Source: Streptococcus caballi DSM 19004 (GTDB lineage: Bacteria; Bacillota; Bacilli; Lactobacillales; Streptococcaceae). Taken from it: a DNA stretch of 64,000 bases. The notes beneath the pieces are model-generated. The model was given only the letters and a program-made list of their open reading frames with translations, ran no database searches and was not told the origin of the DNA. Below, in pieces: positions 52,228-62,999 of this stretch. Every line of letters starts with the position of its first letter. The first letter of the stretch is position 1. Made by a program: the position numbers and the translations under genes. The stretch is taken from the NCBI RefSeq assembly GCF_000379985.1, contig NZ_KB904096.1, positions 34,127 through 98,126 on the forward strand, written 5' to 3'.

Positions 52228-52574
52228 TGCACGATGTGAGCCTCCTACTAAACAGAGAGAATTAAAATATATTTTTAGAGAATAAAATTGATAAAGTGAT
52301 GTGTTAGTACGGTTGGACTAAATGAATCTAACATCAAAAAATATATTTAAGAATAAGAAAAATGGTATCACGCTAGACAATTGATCGTAAAAGAGTACAA
52401 AGGTTCCTTTAGGGATGATGGTAAATAATGCTATGCCTCTTTAAAAGCTAAGTGCATAGTCAATAGCGGTTAGTTTAGAACAAAGTGAAAGCCAGCGTAT
52501 TTAGACGCTGGCTGATGGTATGGGTTTGTAGTCCCTGTTTAAACCACCTGTTAGATATGTGGTCATGGTTTTAC
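52228..52574. other. 347-bp gene-free stretch
   Basis: AT-rich with stops in all frames. The only structure seen is a hairpin AGCCAGCGT / ACGCTGGCT at about 52491-52514 which, read on the minus strand, is followed by a weak T-rich run and may terminate the peptide-binding gene. Confidence 0.5.
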
Positions 52575-54203
52575 TTATTTTTTGTAGGCATAAGTCCAAT
52601 CGTCTGTGGTACCTGTTGAGTTGCGGACGACACCTTTAACATCTGGGTTAACTAATGATTCGTTACTTTGGAAGGCGATTGGATTGATGTTGGCTTCTTC
52701 CATCAACGTTTTTTCGAGAATTTTGTAATCATTTGCACGCTCTTTTTCATTGAGGGCGTCGGTAGTAGTTGCCTTCTTGTAGGTATCAATATAGGTTTGG
52801 TTGGCAAAAAGTCCGCTGTTGTAACCAGATCCTTCTGAGAAGAGACCGTAAAAAGTGGAACCTTCAGGGTAATCTCCACCCCAGCTTCCAAGAATAATGT
52901 CAAAGTTTTGGGTTTGTTGATCTTGAAGACGTTGTTTAAATGGAACAAATTTTTCTTCGATAGTCAGTCCAGGTAATGCTTTTTCCCAAGCACCCTTGAG
53001 GTAATCGACCATTGATTTACGTGTAGGGTTATCAGCATCTGCTTCAAATTTGAGAGTGATTTTGGATTGACCTAATTCTGCTAAACCTTCTTTCCAAACT
53101 TTTTTAGCTTCTTTGAGGTTGTATGTGTAACCTGAATTAGCAAATTTAGCTAAGTCTTGACCAGTATCTGTAACAGCTAGACCAGTTGGAGCTAATCCTG
53201 TTGCTTTTTTGTAGCTGCCGCCCGTGACAGACTTAACAAGTCCTGCACGATTAGTAGCTAGGTTGAGCGCCTGACGGATTTTTTTGTTAGCCAAAGCCTT
53301 AACTTGTCCAGTTTGATTGTACTCAATGTAATCTGTTCGAGCCATAGGGATACTTTTGACATCCTTATTTTTTTTATTGGCAGCGTACATAGATGGTGTT
53401 GCAATGATTGAAACGGCGTCTAACTTACCTTGTTTGTACAATTGCAGAGCGCTTTCTGGTTTTTTGATAACTTTTAAATTGATGGTTTCTGTTTTGACAG
53501 CTTTAGCGTTCCAGTAGTATTTATTTTTAACTAGTTTGAAGCTGTTGTTTGAGCCGTTCCACCCTTTGAAAACGTAAGGACCGGAATAGATTTGCTGTTC
53601 AGAACTTGTTCCATATTTTTTACCAGCCTTAGTAACAAAGGATTCTTTTTGTGGCATAAAGTTTGAAAAGGCTAGAAGATATTCGAACTGAGGCGCTGGG
53701 TGGGCTAGTGTGAAAGTGATTGTGTTGCCATCAGCTTTAACACCGAGGTCAGCCATATTGGTGTTTTTACCTGAATTAATATCGTCTGCATTCTTGATGA
53801 CATCCGTAGCGAGATAGGCATATTGTGACGCTGTCTTAGGGTCAACAATACGTTGCCAAGTGTAGACAAAATCGTTAGCTGTCAAGTCGCTTCCGTCTGA
53901 CCATTTGAGGTTATCCTTTAGAACAAGCGTATAAGTTAGACCATCATCGCTGTGTTTGATTGATTTGGCAAGGTCGAGAACAGGTTTTCCTTTTTTGTCA
54001 ATTCTCAATAAGTTAGCACCGCTATTCCCTAAAACAGTTGCTGAGTAGGTGTCTGTGTTCTTTGAGATATCTAGGCTTGTGATATCAGTTGGGAAGTAGT
54101 AATTCAAATCCTTTGAACTGTCAGCCTTAGCCGTAGTGGTGCTTGCAAGAGTAAATAGTAGAGCACTACTTAGCCCAAGTCCAAATAAAGTTTTCTTTTT
54201 CAT
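52575..54203 (-). CDS. Peptide ABC transporter substrate-binding protein without lipobox
   Basis: 542-aa family-5 solute-binding protein (OppA type): DLNYYFPTDITSLDISKNTD near the start, LVLKDNLKWSDGSDLTANDF, and FDIILGSWGGDYPEGS. The signal peptide (MKKKTLFGLGLSSALLFTLA, then STTTAKADSS) contains no Cys, so it should be cut by signal peptidase I and not lipidated, unlike usual streptococcal OppA proteins. No permease or ATPase genes are adjacent. RBS GGAGG supports the start at 54203. It could be a free scavenger or pheromone-binding protein. Confidence 0.88.
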   Translation of the reverse strand: MKKKTLFGLGLSSALLFTLASTTTAKADSSKDLNYYFPTDITSLDISKNTDTYSATVLGNSGANLLRIDKKGKPVLDLAKSIKHSDDGLTYTLVLKDNLKWSDGSDLTANDFVYTWQRIVDPKTASQYAYLATDVIKNADDINSGKNTNMADLGVKADGNTITFTLAHPAPQFEYLLAFSNFMPQKESFVTKAGKKYGTSSEQQIYSGPYVFKGWNGSNNSFKLVKNKYYWNAKAVKTETINLKVIKKPESALQLYKQGKLDAVSIIATPSMYAANKKNKDVKSIPMARTDYIEYNQTGQVKALANKKIRQALNLATNRAGLVKSVTGGSYKKATGLAPTGLAVTDTGQDLAKFANSGYTYNLKEAKKVWKEGLAELGQSKITLKFEADADNPTRKSMVDYLKGAWEKALPGLTIEEKFVPFKQRLQDQQTQNFDIILGSWGGDYPEGSTFYGLFSEGSGYNSGLFANQTYIDTYKKATTTDALNEKERANDYKILEKTLMEEANINPIAFQSNESLVNPDVKGVVRNSTGTTDDWTYAYKK

Positions 54204-54345
54204 GAAATCCTCCAAATATTTAGAATATTTATAATATTAGCACTAATCATTTAATTGTTCAAGTTATTTTGCCGAGATGGAGTATAAATAACTTTCAGGG
54301 ATAGCAATATCATGATAAAATAGACTAAAAACTTTGGAGAATACT

Positions 54346-54858
54346 GTGATCAAAAAATATAAATTCGATATTAAAAAATTTAAACTAGGGATGCGTACCT
54401 TGAAAACAGGATTAGCTGTTTTTCTTGTACTACTTATTTTTCATTTTTTTGGCTGGGCTGGTTTACAGATTGGAACATTGACAGCTGTTTTTAGCCTCAG
54501 AGAGGACTTTGATAAAAGTTTGCACTTTGGTTGGTCGCGTATTGTTGGTAATAGCGTAGGAGGCTTTTTATCATTAATGTTTTTTGTCATTAATCAATTT
54601 TTTCATGGCGCTTTCTGGGTAACCCTATTCTTTGTCCCAATTTTCACTATGCTAGGGATTATGATTAATGTAGCCATTGACAATAAAAACGGTATTATTG
54701 GTGGAACAGCAGCCCTGCTCATTATTACTTTATCAATCCCTGCTGGGGATACGATTATGTATGTTTTTGCTCGGATATTTGAAACTTTCTGTGGCGTTTT
54801 CATTGCCATTTTAGTCAATGCGGACCTTGATATGTTACGTAAAAAATTGAAAAAATAA
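54346..54858 (+). CDS. FUSC/aromatic-acid-exporter-family membrane protein
   Basis: 170-aa membrane protein with four hydrophobic segments (VFLVLLIFHFFGWAGLQIG; IVGNSVGGFLSLMFFVI; HGAFWVTLFFVPIFTMLGIM; TAALLIITLSIP). The Lys-rich N-terminus and the pattern LKTGLAVFLVLLIF, TLTAVFSLRED resemble the ArAE/DUF939 family. Started by GTG at 54346 with GGAG upstream. It probably acts as a half-size transporter; substrate unknown. Confidence 0.75.
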   Translation: MIKKYKFDIKKFKLGMRTLKTGLAVFLVLLIFHFFGWAGLQIGTLTAVFSLREDFDKSLHFGWSRIVGNSVGGFLSLMFFVINQFFHGAFWVTLFFVPIFTMLGIMINVAIDNKNGIIGGTAALLIITLSIPAGDTIMYVFARIFETFCGVFIAILVNADLDMLRKKLKK

Positions 54859-54896
54859 TTATTTAATTTAGAAGGGATTGTAAGTCTAAAAAATTA

Positions 54897-54949
54897 TGTC
54901 ACATTTTCTAACATTAGCTCTTGACAGGTCGGAATTTTCAGATTATAAT
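54897..54949 (+). promoter_or_regulatory. GlnR box and promoter of glnRA
   Basis: TGTCA-N7-TAACA (54897-54913) is an exact match to the GlnR/TnrA consensus TGTNA-N7-TNACA. It lies 7 bp upstream of a consensus promoter: TTGACA at 54921, 17-bp spacer, TATAAT at 54944-54949. It predicts nitrogen-dependent autoregulation by GlnR. Confidence 0.88.
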
Positions 54950-54972
54950 AAACAAATGGAAGGAGGATTATC

Positions 54973-55344
54973 ATGAAAGAAAAAGAACTCAGACGTTCTA
55001 TGGCAGTTTTTCCGATCGGCACAGTGATGAAATTGACTGATTTATCAGCTCGCCAAATTCGTTATTATGAAGATCAGGATTTAATCAAGCCAGAGCGCTC
55101 ATCGGGTAATCGTCGTATGTATTCTTTAAATGATATTGATCGATTACTTGAGATTAAGGATTTTCTTAATGAAGGCCTTAATATCGCTGCGATTAAGCGT
55201 GAGTATACTGTCAGAAAAGATAAAACTTTGAGAAAGCAAAAATCTCTTACGGATGCTGATGTTCGACGTATCTTACAAGATGAACTCCGTAACCAGGGCC
55301 GTTTTTCGACCCCCTCACAACACATTAGCGGTTGGCGTATTTAG
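54973..55344 (+). CDS. glnR: Nitrogen regulator GlnR (MerR family)
   Basis: 123-aa repressor. N-terminal MerR-type winged helix (LTDLSARQIRYYEDQDLIKP, then SSGNRRMYSLNDIDRLLEI) and a short C-terminal tail through which feedback-inhibited glutamine synthetase acts. RBS GGAGG. Forms an operon with glnA 43 bp downstream. Confidence 0.95.
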   Translation: MKEKELRRSMAVFPIGTVMKLTDLSARQIRYYEDQDLIKPERSSGNRRMYSLNDIDRLLEIKDFLNEGLNIAAIKREYTVRKDKTLRKQKSLTDADVRRILQDELRNQGRFSTPSQHISGWRI

Positions 55345-55387
55345 CAACGCCTGAATTATTTTTGGTTTTTAAAAAGGAGACCTACTT

Positions 55388-56734
55388 ATGTCTATTACAG
55401 CAGCTGACATCCGTCGTGAAGTTAAAGAAAAAAATGTTACTTTTTTGCGCTTGATGTTCTCTGATATTGCAGGAACCTTGAAAAACGTTGAGATTCCAGC
55501 AACTGATGAACAACTGGACAAAATTTTATCAAACAAAGCCATGTTTGATGGATCATCTATTGAAGGTTTTGTGCGTATTAATGAATCAGACATGTACCTC
55601 TATCCAGATTTGGACACTTGGATTGTTTTCCCTTGGGGAAATGAAAATGGTGCGGTTGCAGGTTTGATTTGTGATGTTTATACAGCTGAAGGTGAACCAT
55701 TTGCTGGTGACCCACGTGGCAATTTGAAACGTGCCTTAAAACACATGGAGGAAGTTGGCTTCAAATCATTTAATCTTGGACCAGAACCAGAATTCTTCTT
55801 GTTCAAGACTAATGAAAATGGTGAACCCACTCTTGAAGTGAATGACCAAGGTGGTTACTTTGACCTTGCACCGACAGACTTGGCTGATAACACACGTCGT
55901 GAAATTGTTAATGTTTTGACTAAACTTGGTTTTGAAGTTGAAGCTAGTCACCACGAAGTTGCTGTTGGTCAACACGAAATTGACTTTAAATATGCCGATG
56001 TGTTGAAGGCCTGCGATAATATTCAAATTTTCAAACTGGTTGTTAAAACTATTGCGCGTGAACATGGTCTTTATGCAACCTTTATGGCTAAACCTAAGTT
56101 TGGTATCAACGGTTCAGGTATGCACTGTAATATGTCACTCTTTGATCAAGATGGCAAGAATGCTTTCTACGATCCTGAAGATCCAAAAGGGATGCAGTTG
56201 TCAGAAGTTGCCTACGATTTCCTTGGCGGCTTGATGAAACACGCCTATAGTTATACTGCTATCATGAATCCAACTGTTAACTCATACAAGCGTTTGGTTC
56301 CAGGATATGAAGCCCCTGTTTATATTGCTTGGGCTGGTCGTAATCGTTCACCACTTATCCGCGTTCCTGCATCTCGTGGTATGGGGACTCGTCTTGAATT
56401 GCGTTCAGTTGACCCAACTGCTAATCCTTACTTGGCACTTGCTGTTCTCCTTGAAGCTGGTCTTGACGGTGTCGTGAATAAAATTGAAGCTCCTGACCCA
56501 GTTGAATCAAATATCTATGTTATGACAGAAGAAGAGCGCAAAGCAGCTGGTATCAAAGACCTTCCATCAACACTTCATAATGCCGTTAAAGCACTTCAAG
56601 AAGATGATGTGGTACGTAATGCATTGGGTGAACATATCTTTATTAACTTTATTGAAGCTAAACGTATCGAGTGGTCAAGTTATGCAGCTTTCGTTTCTCA
56701 ATGGGAAATCGAAAACTACTTGAATCTTTACTAA
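55388..56734 (+). CDS. glnA: Glutamine synthetase type I (alpha)
   Basis: 448-aa enzyme assimilating ammonia into glutamine. Motifs: [23 protein letters not shown], catalytic [26 protein letters not shown] and the Glu flap [17 protein letters not shown]. No adenylylation site, as in Firmicute GSI-alpha. RBS AAGGAG. Confidence 0.97.
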   Translation: MSITAADIRREVKEKNVTFLRLMFSDIAGTLKNVEIPATDEQLDKILSNKAMFDGSSIEGFVRINESDMYLYPDLDTWIVFPWGNENGAVAGLICDVYTAEGEPFAGDPRGNLKRALKHMEEVGFKSFNLGPEPEFFLFKTNENGEPTLEVNDQGGYFDLAPTDLADNTRREIVNVLTKLGFEVEASHHEVAVGQHEIDFKYADVLKACDNIQIFKLVVKTIAREHGLYATFMAKPKFGINGSGMHCNMSLFDQDGKNAFYDPEDPKGMQLSEVAYDFLGGLMKHAYSYTAIMNPTVNSYKRLVPGYEAPVYIAWAGRNRSPLIRVPASRGMGTRLELRSVDPTANPYLALAVLLEAGLDGVVNKIEAPDPVESNIYVMTEEERKAAGIKDLPSTLHNAVKALQEDDVVRNALGEHIFINFIEAKRIEWSSYAAFVSQWEIENYLNLY

Positions 56735-56750
56735 AAAGACTTCTATACTG

Positions 56751-56775
56751 AGGTAGCTTAGGCTGCCTTTTTTTT
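56751..56775 (+). terminator. glnA terminator
   Basis: GGTAGC-TTAG-GCTGCC and eight T's. Confidence 0.8.
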
Positions 56776-56881
56776 AAAAAAATTATTTTCTTAAGAATCA
56801 TTCTAAATTGTAAAAAAGTGTGATATAATATAGACTAAAATATTCTGAATTATCCGAATTTTATATCGAGGAGTAGATGCT

Positions 56882-59800
56882 ATGAATGAAAGTGCTTTGA
56901 AAGCGCAGCAAACCACGCTTTGGGATCCGTCTTTTGAATCAGATGCCTGTGGTATGGGGTTTGTTGCTCAGCTTTATGGTCAGGCAAGCCATACTTTGGT
57001 TGAATACGCCCTAACAATGCTAACGCGGATGAATCACCGTGGTGGTACAGGTGCAGAACCAGATACAGGAGATGGAGCAGGGATGCTTTTGGCTATGCCA
57101 GACGAATTTTTCCAAAAAAAAGCTGCAGAGGCAGGGCTTGATTTTCCTAAGAAGGGGGATTACGCGGTTGCTCAGCTCTTTTTGCCACAAGATACTGAGG
57201 AAAAAATCAGTCTTCAAACTGCTTTGTTAGCAGAGATTAAATCTGCTGGCTATCAGGTTCTTATGACACGTGATGTGCCCTTTAACTATGATAACTGTGG
57301 CCCTGCGGCTCAAGAAATCATGCCAAGCTTTGTTCAGTTTTTCATTGCTAAGCCTGCTGATACAAAAGCTGGTCGTGAGTTCGAGGATAAATTATTCCGT
57401 TTACGACGTCGCCTAGAAAAAACGTTCTCAGCTAATGAATTTTTCATTTGTTCATTATCAAGTAAAACGATTGTTTATAAGGGAATGCTTCATGCTTTTC
57501 AAGTTGGTCTGTTTTTCCCCGACTTACAAGATGAAAGTTTTAAATCTCACATTGCCTTGACACACTCACGCTTTTCTACAAATACTTTCCCATCTTGGGA
57601 TCGTGCACAGCCATTCCGCTTTTTGGCACACAATGGTGAAATCAATACTCTTCGTGGTGCTGAAAACTGGATGCACAGTCATCAAATCGAGATTTATAAC
57701 GAAGAAAATTCAGACTCTGCTAAGTTGGAAAACTGTTTGGAATATCTTTATCGTCATGGCCGTGATATTCCACAGAGTCTGTTGATGATGGTGCCAGAGG
57801 CTTGGGGTGAACAATCCGGACTTTCAGAAGATTTGAAAGCCTTCTATGAATATGCATCGAGCTTTGTTGCTCCTTGGGATGGTCCAGCCGCACTTGTCTT
57901 CACTGATGGTGATATGGTTGTTGCTCGTCTTGACCGTAATGGTTTGCGCCCAAGTCGCTATTCACTGACTAAAGATAATTTTTTAATTTGTTCGTCTGAG
58001 TCTGGTGTTGTAGACCTTGAACCAAGCCGTGTTGTGGAAAAAGGTGTGCTTGGCCCAGGTAACATGATGCTGATTGACACAACTTCTGGAAAACTCATGA
58101 AAAATGAAGAAGTCAAAGCCTACTATGCAGCGCAGCATCCTTATGAAGAATGGGTTAAGGAAAACATTGCTCATTTGAGTGATTTTGAAGCAAGTGAGTT
58201 TAATGAAGAGGTTGATGACATTACGACCTTGTGGAAAACTTATGGCTATACTGAAGAAGTCATCCGCACAGTCATCTTACCAATGGCAGAAAAAGGTGAA
58301 GAGCCTGTTATTTCAATGGGATTTGATAGCCCATTAGCTGTTTTGTCACATAAGAGTCAGTCTCTTTTCACCTTCTTTAAGCAACAATTCGCCCAAGTCA
58401 CTAACCCGCCAATTGATGCTATCCGTGAACAAATTGTGGTGTCAACAAGCGTCTATCTTGGTGGTGACGGTCATTTTACTGAAGACGGTGCAGATAATTG
58501 TGTTAAGGTAAAAATCGATAGCCCAGTCCTGTCTAGTCAGGATTTTGCTAAATTGTCCAATCTAACTGATGAGCGTTACTGCGCAACGACTTTGTCAACG
58601 GTATACGATTTGGTTGAGCCAAGCCACAATCGCTTGCAACGGACTTTGGAAAATCTTTTCAAAGCAGCTGAAAAGGCTGTGGACAAGGGCAGCAAAATTA
58701 TCATCCTGTCAGATCGAAATGTCAAAGAAGGGCAATCAGCTATTCCAATGTTGCTGGCTGTATCAGGTTTGAACAACTATATGGTTGTCAAAGGAAAAGC
58801 CAGTCAATTTTCAATTGTTGTGGACACAGCAGAAGCAACAGAAGTTCACCACTTTGCTACCCTCGTTGGCTATGGTGCGGCAGCTATTCATCCTTATGGT
58901 GCTTATGCAACATTAGCTGATTACGGTAGGGATGAAACTGCCTTTGAGAAATATCGCAAAGCAGCTGAAAAGGGCATTGTCAAGGTTATGAGCCGTATGG
59001 GAATTTCGACTATCCTTGGTTATAAAGGTGCCCAGTTATTTGAAGCAGTTGGTCTATCTGATGAAGTTGTAAATCGATATTTTACAGGCACAGTGACACG
59101 TATTGGTGGTTTATCACTTGATCAAATCGAAGCTGAATACATTCAACGTGTGGAAGATGCTTTTGGTCCACATCGTGATGATTATCTGCAAAGTGGTGGT
59201 ATCTACCAATTCAAAGCTGACGGAGAATATCATCTCTTCAATCCACAGACTATTTATAATTTCCAACAAGCTGTTCGTAAGGGGGATTACAAGCTCTTTA
59301 AGGAATTCACAAAAGCATTGGACAAGGAGGCGTTAGAACACCCAACGACTTTACGTTCTGTTTGGGAATTCGCCTCAGATCGTCCAAAAGTTGACCTTTC
59401 AGAAGTAGAACCAGCTGAAAGCATTGTTAAACGTTTCAAAGTCGGTGCTATGAGTTTTGGTTCCCTATCTAAGGAAGCTCACGAAACTATTGCTGAAGCT
59501 ATGAATTCAATCGGAGCAAAATCAAACTCTGGTGAAGGTGGCGAAAATCGTAATCGTTTCAAGGTTCAGCCTGATGGCCGCAACCTTAATTCTAAAATTA
59601 AACAGGTGGCATCTGGTCGTTTTGGTGTTAATGCTGAATACCTCATGTCTGCTGAAGAATTGCAAATTAAATTGGCTCAAGGGGCTAAACCTGGTGAAGG
59701 TGGTCAGCTTCCTGGACAAAAAGTCTTCCCTTGGGTTGCTGAAATCCGTGGTGCAACGCCTGGTGTTCGCTTGATCTCACCACCACCGCACCATGATATT

Positions 59801-61399
59801 TACTCCATCGAAGACCTAGCGCAGCTTATTTTTGACCTTAAGGCTATCAACCCTTATGCAAAAATTAATGTTAAGCTAGTATCTAGCACGGGTGTTGGTA
59901 CTATTGCGACAGGTTGTGTCAAGGCTGGCGCTGACAAGGTTGTTATCTCTGGTTATGATGGTGGTACAGGAGCTTCTCCTCGTAACTCTGTTCGTGATGC
60001 GGGTCTCCCTTGGGAAATGGGGCTGGCTGAAGCACATCAAACACTGTCTCTCAACCGTCTTCGTCAACGCATGACTCTTGAAACAGACGGTAAACTTATG
60101 ACAGGACGCGATGTAGCGGTAGCGGCACTTCTTGGTGCTGAAGAATATTCGTTTGCAAGTTTAACATTGGTTTCAGTCGGCTGTGTTATGATGCGTGTCT
60201 GCTCACTCAATACCTGTCCAGTTGGTGTTGCCACACAAAATCCAGAATTGCGTAAGCATTTTGCTGGTAAACCTGAGCATGTCATCAACATGATGTTCTT
60301 TATGGCAGAAGAGCTGCGCGAATACATGGCAGAGCTTGGCTTCCGCTCTGTAGACGAAATGGTCGGTCATTCTGAAATCTTGAGGGCTAAATTTGTTCCT
60401 AAAGGTAAAGCAAAATCGCTCGACTTTTCTCGTATGTTGGGCACAGCCTACCCAATCGGACGTAAAACAGAGGATCCGTTTGCTGATCCACGCCAGTGGA
60501 AGGAATTAGATGGCTTTGCAGCGGCAGCTATTGACAATGGAACAAGTGTCACTATCAAAGACAATATCAACAATGTACAGCGTGCTGTCGGTGCCCGTAT
60601 GGCAGGATGGGTGGCAGAGCGTTACGGTAATGATACAGTGGAACCAGGGCTTATCAAGTATGAGTACACTGGTATTGCGGGTCAATCCTTCGCAAGTTTT
60701 ATCACGCAAGGAATGGAATTGACACTTATCGGTGAAGCTAATGACTACATTGCTAAGTCTATGTCAGGTGGTCGCTTGATTGTAAAACCACCGCACGATG
60801 CGGCCTATGATATCGAAAATTCACCAATCGTTGGTAATGTGTCACTCTTTGGTGCCGTCAATGGTGAGGCTTATTTCGCTGGTCGCGCAGGGGAACGTTT
60901 CTGTGTTCGTAATTCTGGTGCCAAGGTTGTGGTTGAAGGTGTTGGTGCACATGGTTGTGAATACATGACTGGTGGTGTGGCCGTTATCCTCGGAACAACT
61001 GGTCGTAACTTTGCTGCAGGTATGTCAGGCGGTGTGGCTTATGTTTATGATGTTAACGGTGATTTTGCTGAAAAAGTCAATACAGAAATGGTTGATCTTT
61101 ATAAAATCGGTGAAACACGTGGAGACGATGTTCTTGTTGACATGATTCAAAAACATTACGAATATACAGGCAGTGCCAAGGCTAAACGTCTTTTGGATAA
61201 TTGGGCTAATGAAGTAAACAAGTTTATCAAAGTTTACCCAACAGAATTCCATGAAATCAATAATATAGAACATGCGCTTGCTAATCGTGGCCTAGAGGGT
61301 GATGAACTCGAATTACGTACTTTTGAAATTGCCACAGGTGGTGCAGAAACAGCTGCCGAGAAGGAAGAACTTCTCGCAACAGTAACAGGAGGTAAATAA
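56882..61399 (+). CDS. gltB: Glutamate synthase large subunit
   Basis: 1505-aa protein converting glutamine plus 2-oxoglutarate into two glutamates. The glutaminase domain begins with the nucleophile Cys23 in SDACGMGFVAQ after a short propeptide. The central and FMN-binding synthase domains (about 480-1200) contain GEGGENRNRFKV and GYDGGTGASPRNSV, and the 3Fe-4S Cys cluster lies in RVCSLNTCPVGVATQ. The GXGXG domain is at the end. Promoter -10 TATAAT lies about 55 nt upstream; no clear GlnR box was found there. One base separates it from gltD. Confidence 0.97.
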   Translation: MNESALKAQQTTLWDPSFESDACGMGFVAQLYGQASHTLVEYALTMLTRMNHRGGTGAEPDTGDGAGMLLAMPDEFFQKKAAEAGLDFPKKGDYAVAQLFLPQDTEEKISLQTALLAEIKSAGYQVLMTRDVPFNYDNCGPAAQEIMPSFVQFFIAKPADTKAGREFEDKLFRLRRRLEKTFSANEFFICSLSSKTIVYKGMLHAFQVGLFFPDLQDESFKSHIALTHSRFSTNTFPSWDRAQPFRFLAHNGEINTLRGAENWMHSHQIEIYNEENSDSAKLENCLEYLYRHGRDIPQSLLMMVPEAWGEQSGLSEDLKAFYEYASSFVAPWDGPAALVFTDGDMVVARLDRNGLRPSRYSLTKDNFLICSSESGVVDLEPSRVVEKGVLGPGNMMLIDTTSGKLMKNEEVKAYYAAQHPYEEWVKENIAHLSDFEASEFNEEVDDITTLWKTYGYTEEVIRTVILPMAEKGEEPVISMGFDSPLAVLSHKSQSLFTFFKQQFAQVTNPPIDAIREQIVVSTSVYLGGDGHFTEDGADNCVKVKIDSPVLSSQDFAKLSNLTDERYCATTLSTVYDLVEPSHNRLQRTLENLFKAAEKAVDKGSKIIILSDRNVKEGQSAIPMLLAVSGLNNYMVVKGKASQFSIVVDTAEATEVHHFATLVGYGAAAIHPYGAYATLADYGRDETAFEKYRKAAEKGIVKVMSRMGISTILGYKGAQLFEAVGLSDEVVNRYFTGTVTRIGGLSLDQIEAEYIQRVEDAFGPHRDDYLQSGGIYQFKADGEYHLFNPQTIYNFQQAVRKGDYKLFKEFTKALDKEALEHPTTLRSVWEFASDRPKVDLSEVEPAESIVKRFKVGAMSFGSLSKEAHETIAEAMNSIGAKSNSGEGGENRNRFKVQPDGRNLNSKIKQVASGRFGVNAEYLMSAEELQIKLAQGAKPGEGGQLPGQKVFPWVAEIRGATPGVRLISPPPHHDIYSIEDLAQLIFDLKAINPYAKINVKLVSSTGVGTIATGCVKAGADKVVISGYDGGTGASPRNSVRDAGLPWEMGLAEAHQTLSLNRLRQRMTLETDGKLMTGRDVAVAALLGAEEYSFASLTLVSVGCVMMRVCSLNTCPVGVATQNPELRKHFAGKPEHVINMMFFMAEELREYMAELGFRSVDEMVGHSEILRAKFVPKGKAKSLDFSRMLGTAYPIGRKTEDPFADPRQWKELDGFAAAAIDNGTSVTIKDNINNVQRAVGARMAGWVAERYGNDTVEPGLIKYEYTGIAGQSFASFITQGMELTLIGEANDYIAKSMSGGRLIVKPPHDAAYDIENSPIVGNVSLFGAVNGEAYFAGRAGERFCVRNSGAKVVVEGVGAHGCEYMTGGVAVILGTTGRNFAAGMSGGVAYVYDVNGDFAEKVNTEMVDLYKIGETRGDDVLVDMIQKHYEYTGSAKAKRLLDNWANEVNKFIKVYPTEFHEINNIEHALANRGLEGDELELRTFEIATGGAETAAEKEELLATVTGGK

Positions 61400-61400
61400 A

Positions 61401-62837
61401 ATGGCAGACCCATTTGGATTTTTGAAATATGAACGTAAGGATAATCCTTACCGTCCTGTTGCCGAGCGCATTTTGGACTTTGAAGAGTTACAAATACCGC
61501 TATCAGAAGAGGAACGTCAAAAGCAAGCTGCACGTTGTATGGCTTGTGGAATTCCTTTCTGCCATTCAGGTGCCTTTTATGGTGGAGGCCGAGCCGTATC
61601 AGGATGCCCTAACGACAACCTGATTCCTGAGTGGAATGATTTGGTTTACAAAGGGGACTACAAACGTGCCTTTGAACGTTTAACACGTACTAACCCACTG
61701 CCTGAAATGACTGGCCGTGTCTGTCCAGCACCGTGTGAAAAAGGGTGTACAGAAGGATTAAATGGCTCAGGTGTTACCATTCACGACAATGAACGTTTTA
61801 TCATTGATACAGCCTTTGAGAATGGTTGGGTTGAAGAATCAGGCCGTCCTTCTCAGCGAACAGGATTTAAAATTGCCATCGTTGGCTCAGGCCCTGCTGG
61901 CTTGTCTGCAGCTTGGCGTCTCAATAAACTTGGTCACAGTGTAACGGTCTATGAGCGTAGCGATCGTTTTGGCGGTCTTCTCATGTATGGTATCCCAAAC
62001 ATGAAACTGGACAAGGAAATTGTTCAACGTCGTGTTGATGTCATGGCTAAGTTGGGAGTTAACTTTGTCGCCAATACTGAAATTGGTCGAGATATTACTG
62101 CAGATGAGCTTTTGGCACAATATGACCGTGTGATTTTGGCGACTGGTGCTAGTGTGCCACGTGATTTGGATGTTCCAGGCCGTAATCTTACCGGTATTCG
62201 TTTTGCTGTCGATTTCTTAACTGAAACCACTAAAAGTGTTCTTGCTTCTGGTAATAAGAAACTCGGTCGCACCTTAGAAGGCAAGCATGTTCTTGTTATC
62301 GGTGGCGGAGATACTGGTAATGACTGTATCGGAACTGCTGTCCGTTTGGGAGCAGCTAGTGTCAAACAATTGGAAATTACTCCAGAGCCACCAGAAAAAC
62401 GCTTACCAACCAATCCTTGGCCTGAATATCCAATGATTAAACGAATAGGTTATGGTCAAGAAGAAGCCAATTTTGTTCAAGATAGTGTACTGACTGCTTA
62501 TGCAACCTCAACGACTGAATTTATTGGGGATGGTAACCAGGTTGTTGCTGTCAAAACAGTTAAGGTTGGACCTGGTTTTAAAGCTATTGAAGGAACTGAG
62601 GAAACGATCAAAGCAGACCTTGTTCTGCTTGCGATGGGATTCACTGGTGCTGAAACATCTTTGTTTGATCAATTTGGTGTTCAAAGTGTCTATGATGATT
62701 ATTCAACCAATAATAATCAAGTCTTTATTGCAGGGGATGCTCGCCGCGGACCGAGCCTAGTTATCTGGGGAATCCGTGAGGGGCGTAAGACAGCTGAGCA
62801 AATAGACACCAGCCTACGTATTGCGTTAGCCCAATAA
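61401..62837 (+). CDS. gltD: Glutamate synthase small subunit
   Basis: 478-aa NADPH-dependent flavoprotein supplying electrons to GltB. N-terminal 4Fe-4S ligands in RCMACGIPFC and VCPAPCEKGCTEG, FAD loop IVGSGPAGLSAAWRL, NADPH loop VIGGGDTGNDC and the C-terminal FIAGDARRG. RBS AGGAGG at the end of gltB. Confidence 0.97.
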   Translation: MADPFGFLKYERKDNPYRPVAERILDFEELQIPLSEEERQKQAARCMACGIPFCHSGAFYGGGRAVSGCPNDNLIPEWNDLVYKGDYKRAFERLTRTNPLPEMTGRVCPAPCEKGCTEGLNGSGVTIHDNERFIIDTAFENGWVEESGRPSQRTGFKIAIVGSGPAGLSAAWRLNKLGHSVTVYERSDRFGGLLMYGIPNMKLDKEIVQRRVDVMAKLGVNFVANTEIGRDITADELLAQYDRVILATGASVPRDLDVPGRNLTGIRFAVDFLTETTKSVLASGNKKLGRTLEGKHVLVIGGGDTGNDCIGTAVRLGAASVKQLEITPEPPEKRLPTNPWPEYPMIKRIGYGQEEANFVQDSVLTAYATSTTEFIGDGNQVVAVKTVKVGPGFKAIEGTEETIKADLVLLAMGFTGAETSLFDQFGVQSVYDDYSTNNNQVFIAGDARRGPSLVIWGIREGRKTAEQIDTSLRIALAQ

Positions 62838-62847
62838 AATGGATCGT

Positions 62848-62902
62848 AAAAAACGGTTGTAACTGTTTGCTATTTTAGCGATTAGTTACAGACCGTTTTT
62901 TA
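62848..62902 (+). terminator. gltBD terminator
   Basis: AAAAAACGGTTGTAACT pairs with AGTTACAGACCGTTTTTT around a 24-nt loop; T-rich tail. Confidence 0.75.
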
Positions 62903-62999
62903 TCTTGTTCTTTAATTGTTATCTTTCTGTTTTATCATTTAATGAAAATGTTATATTTTTGAGGTAAGCTATAATTATTAAAAAGGAGAAGAATTAACG

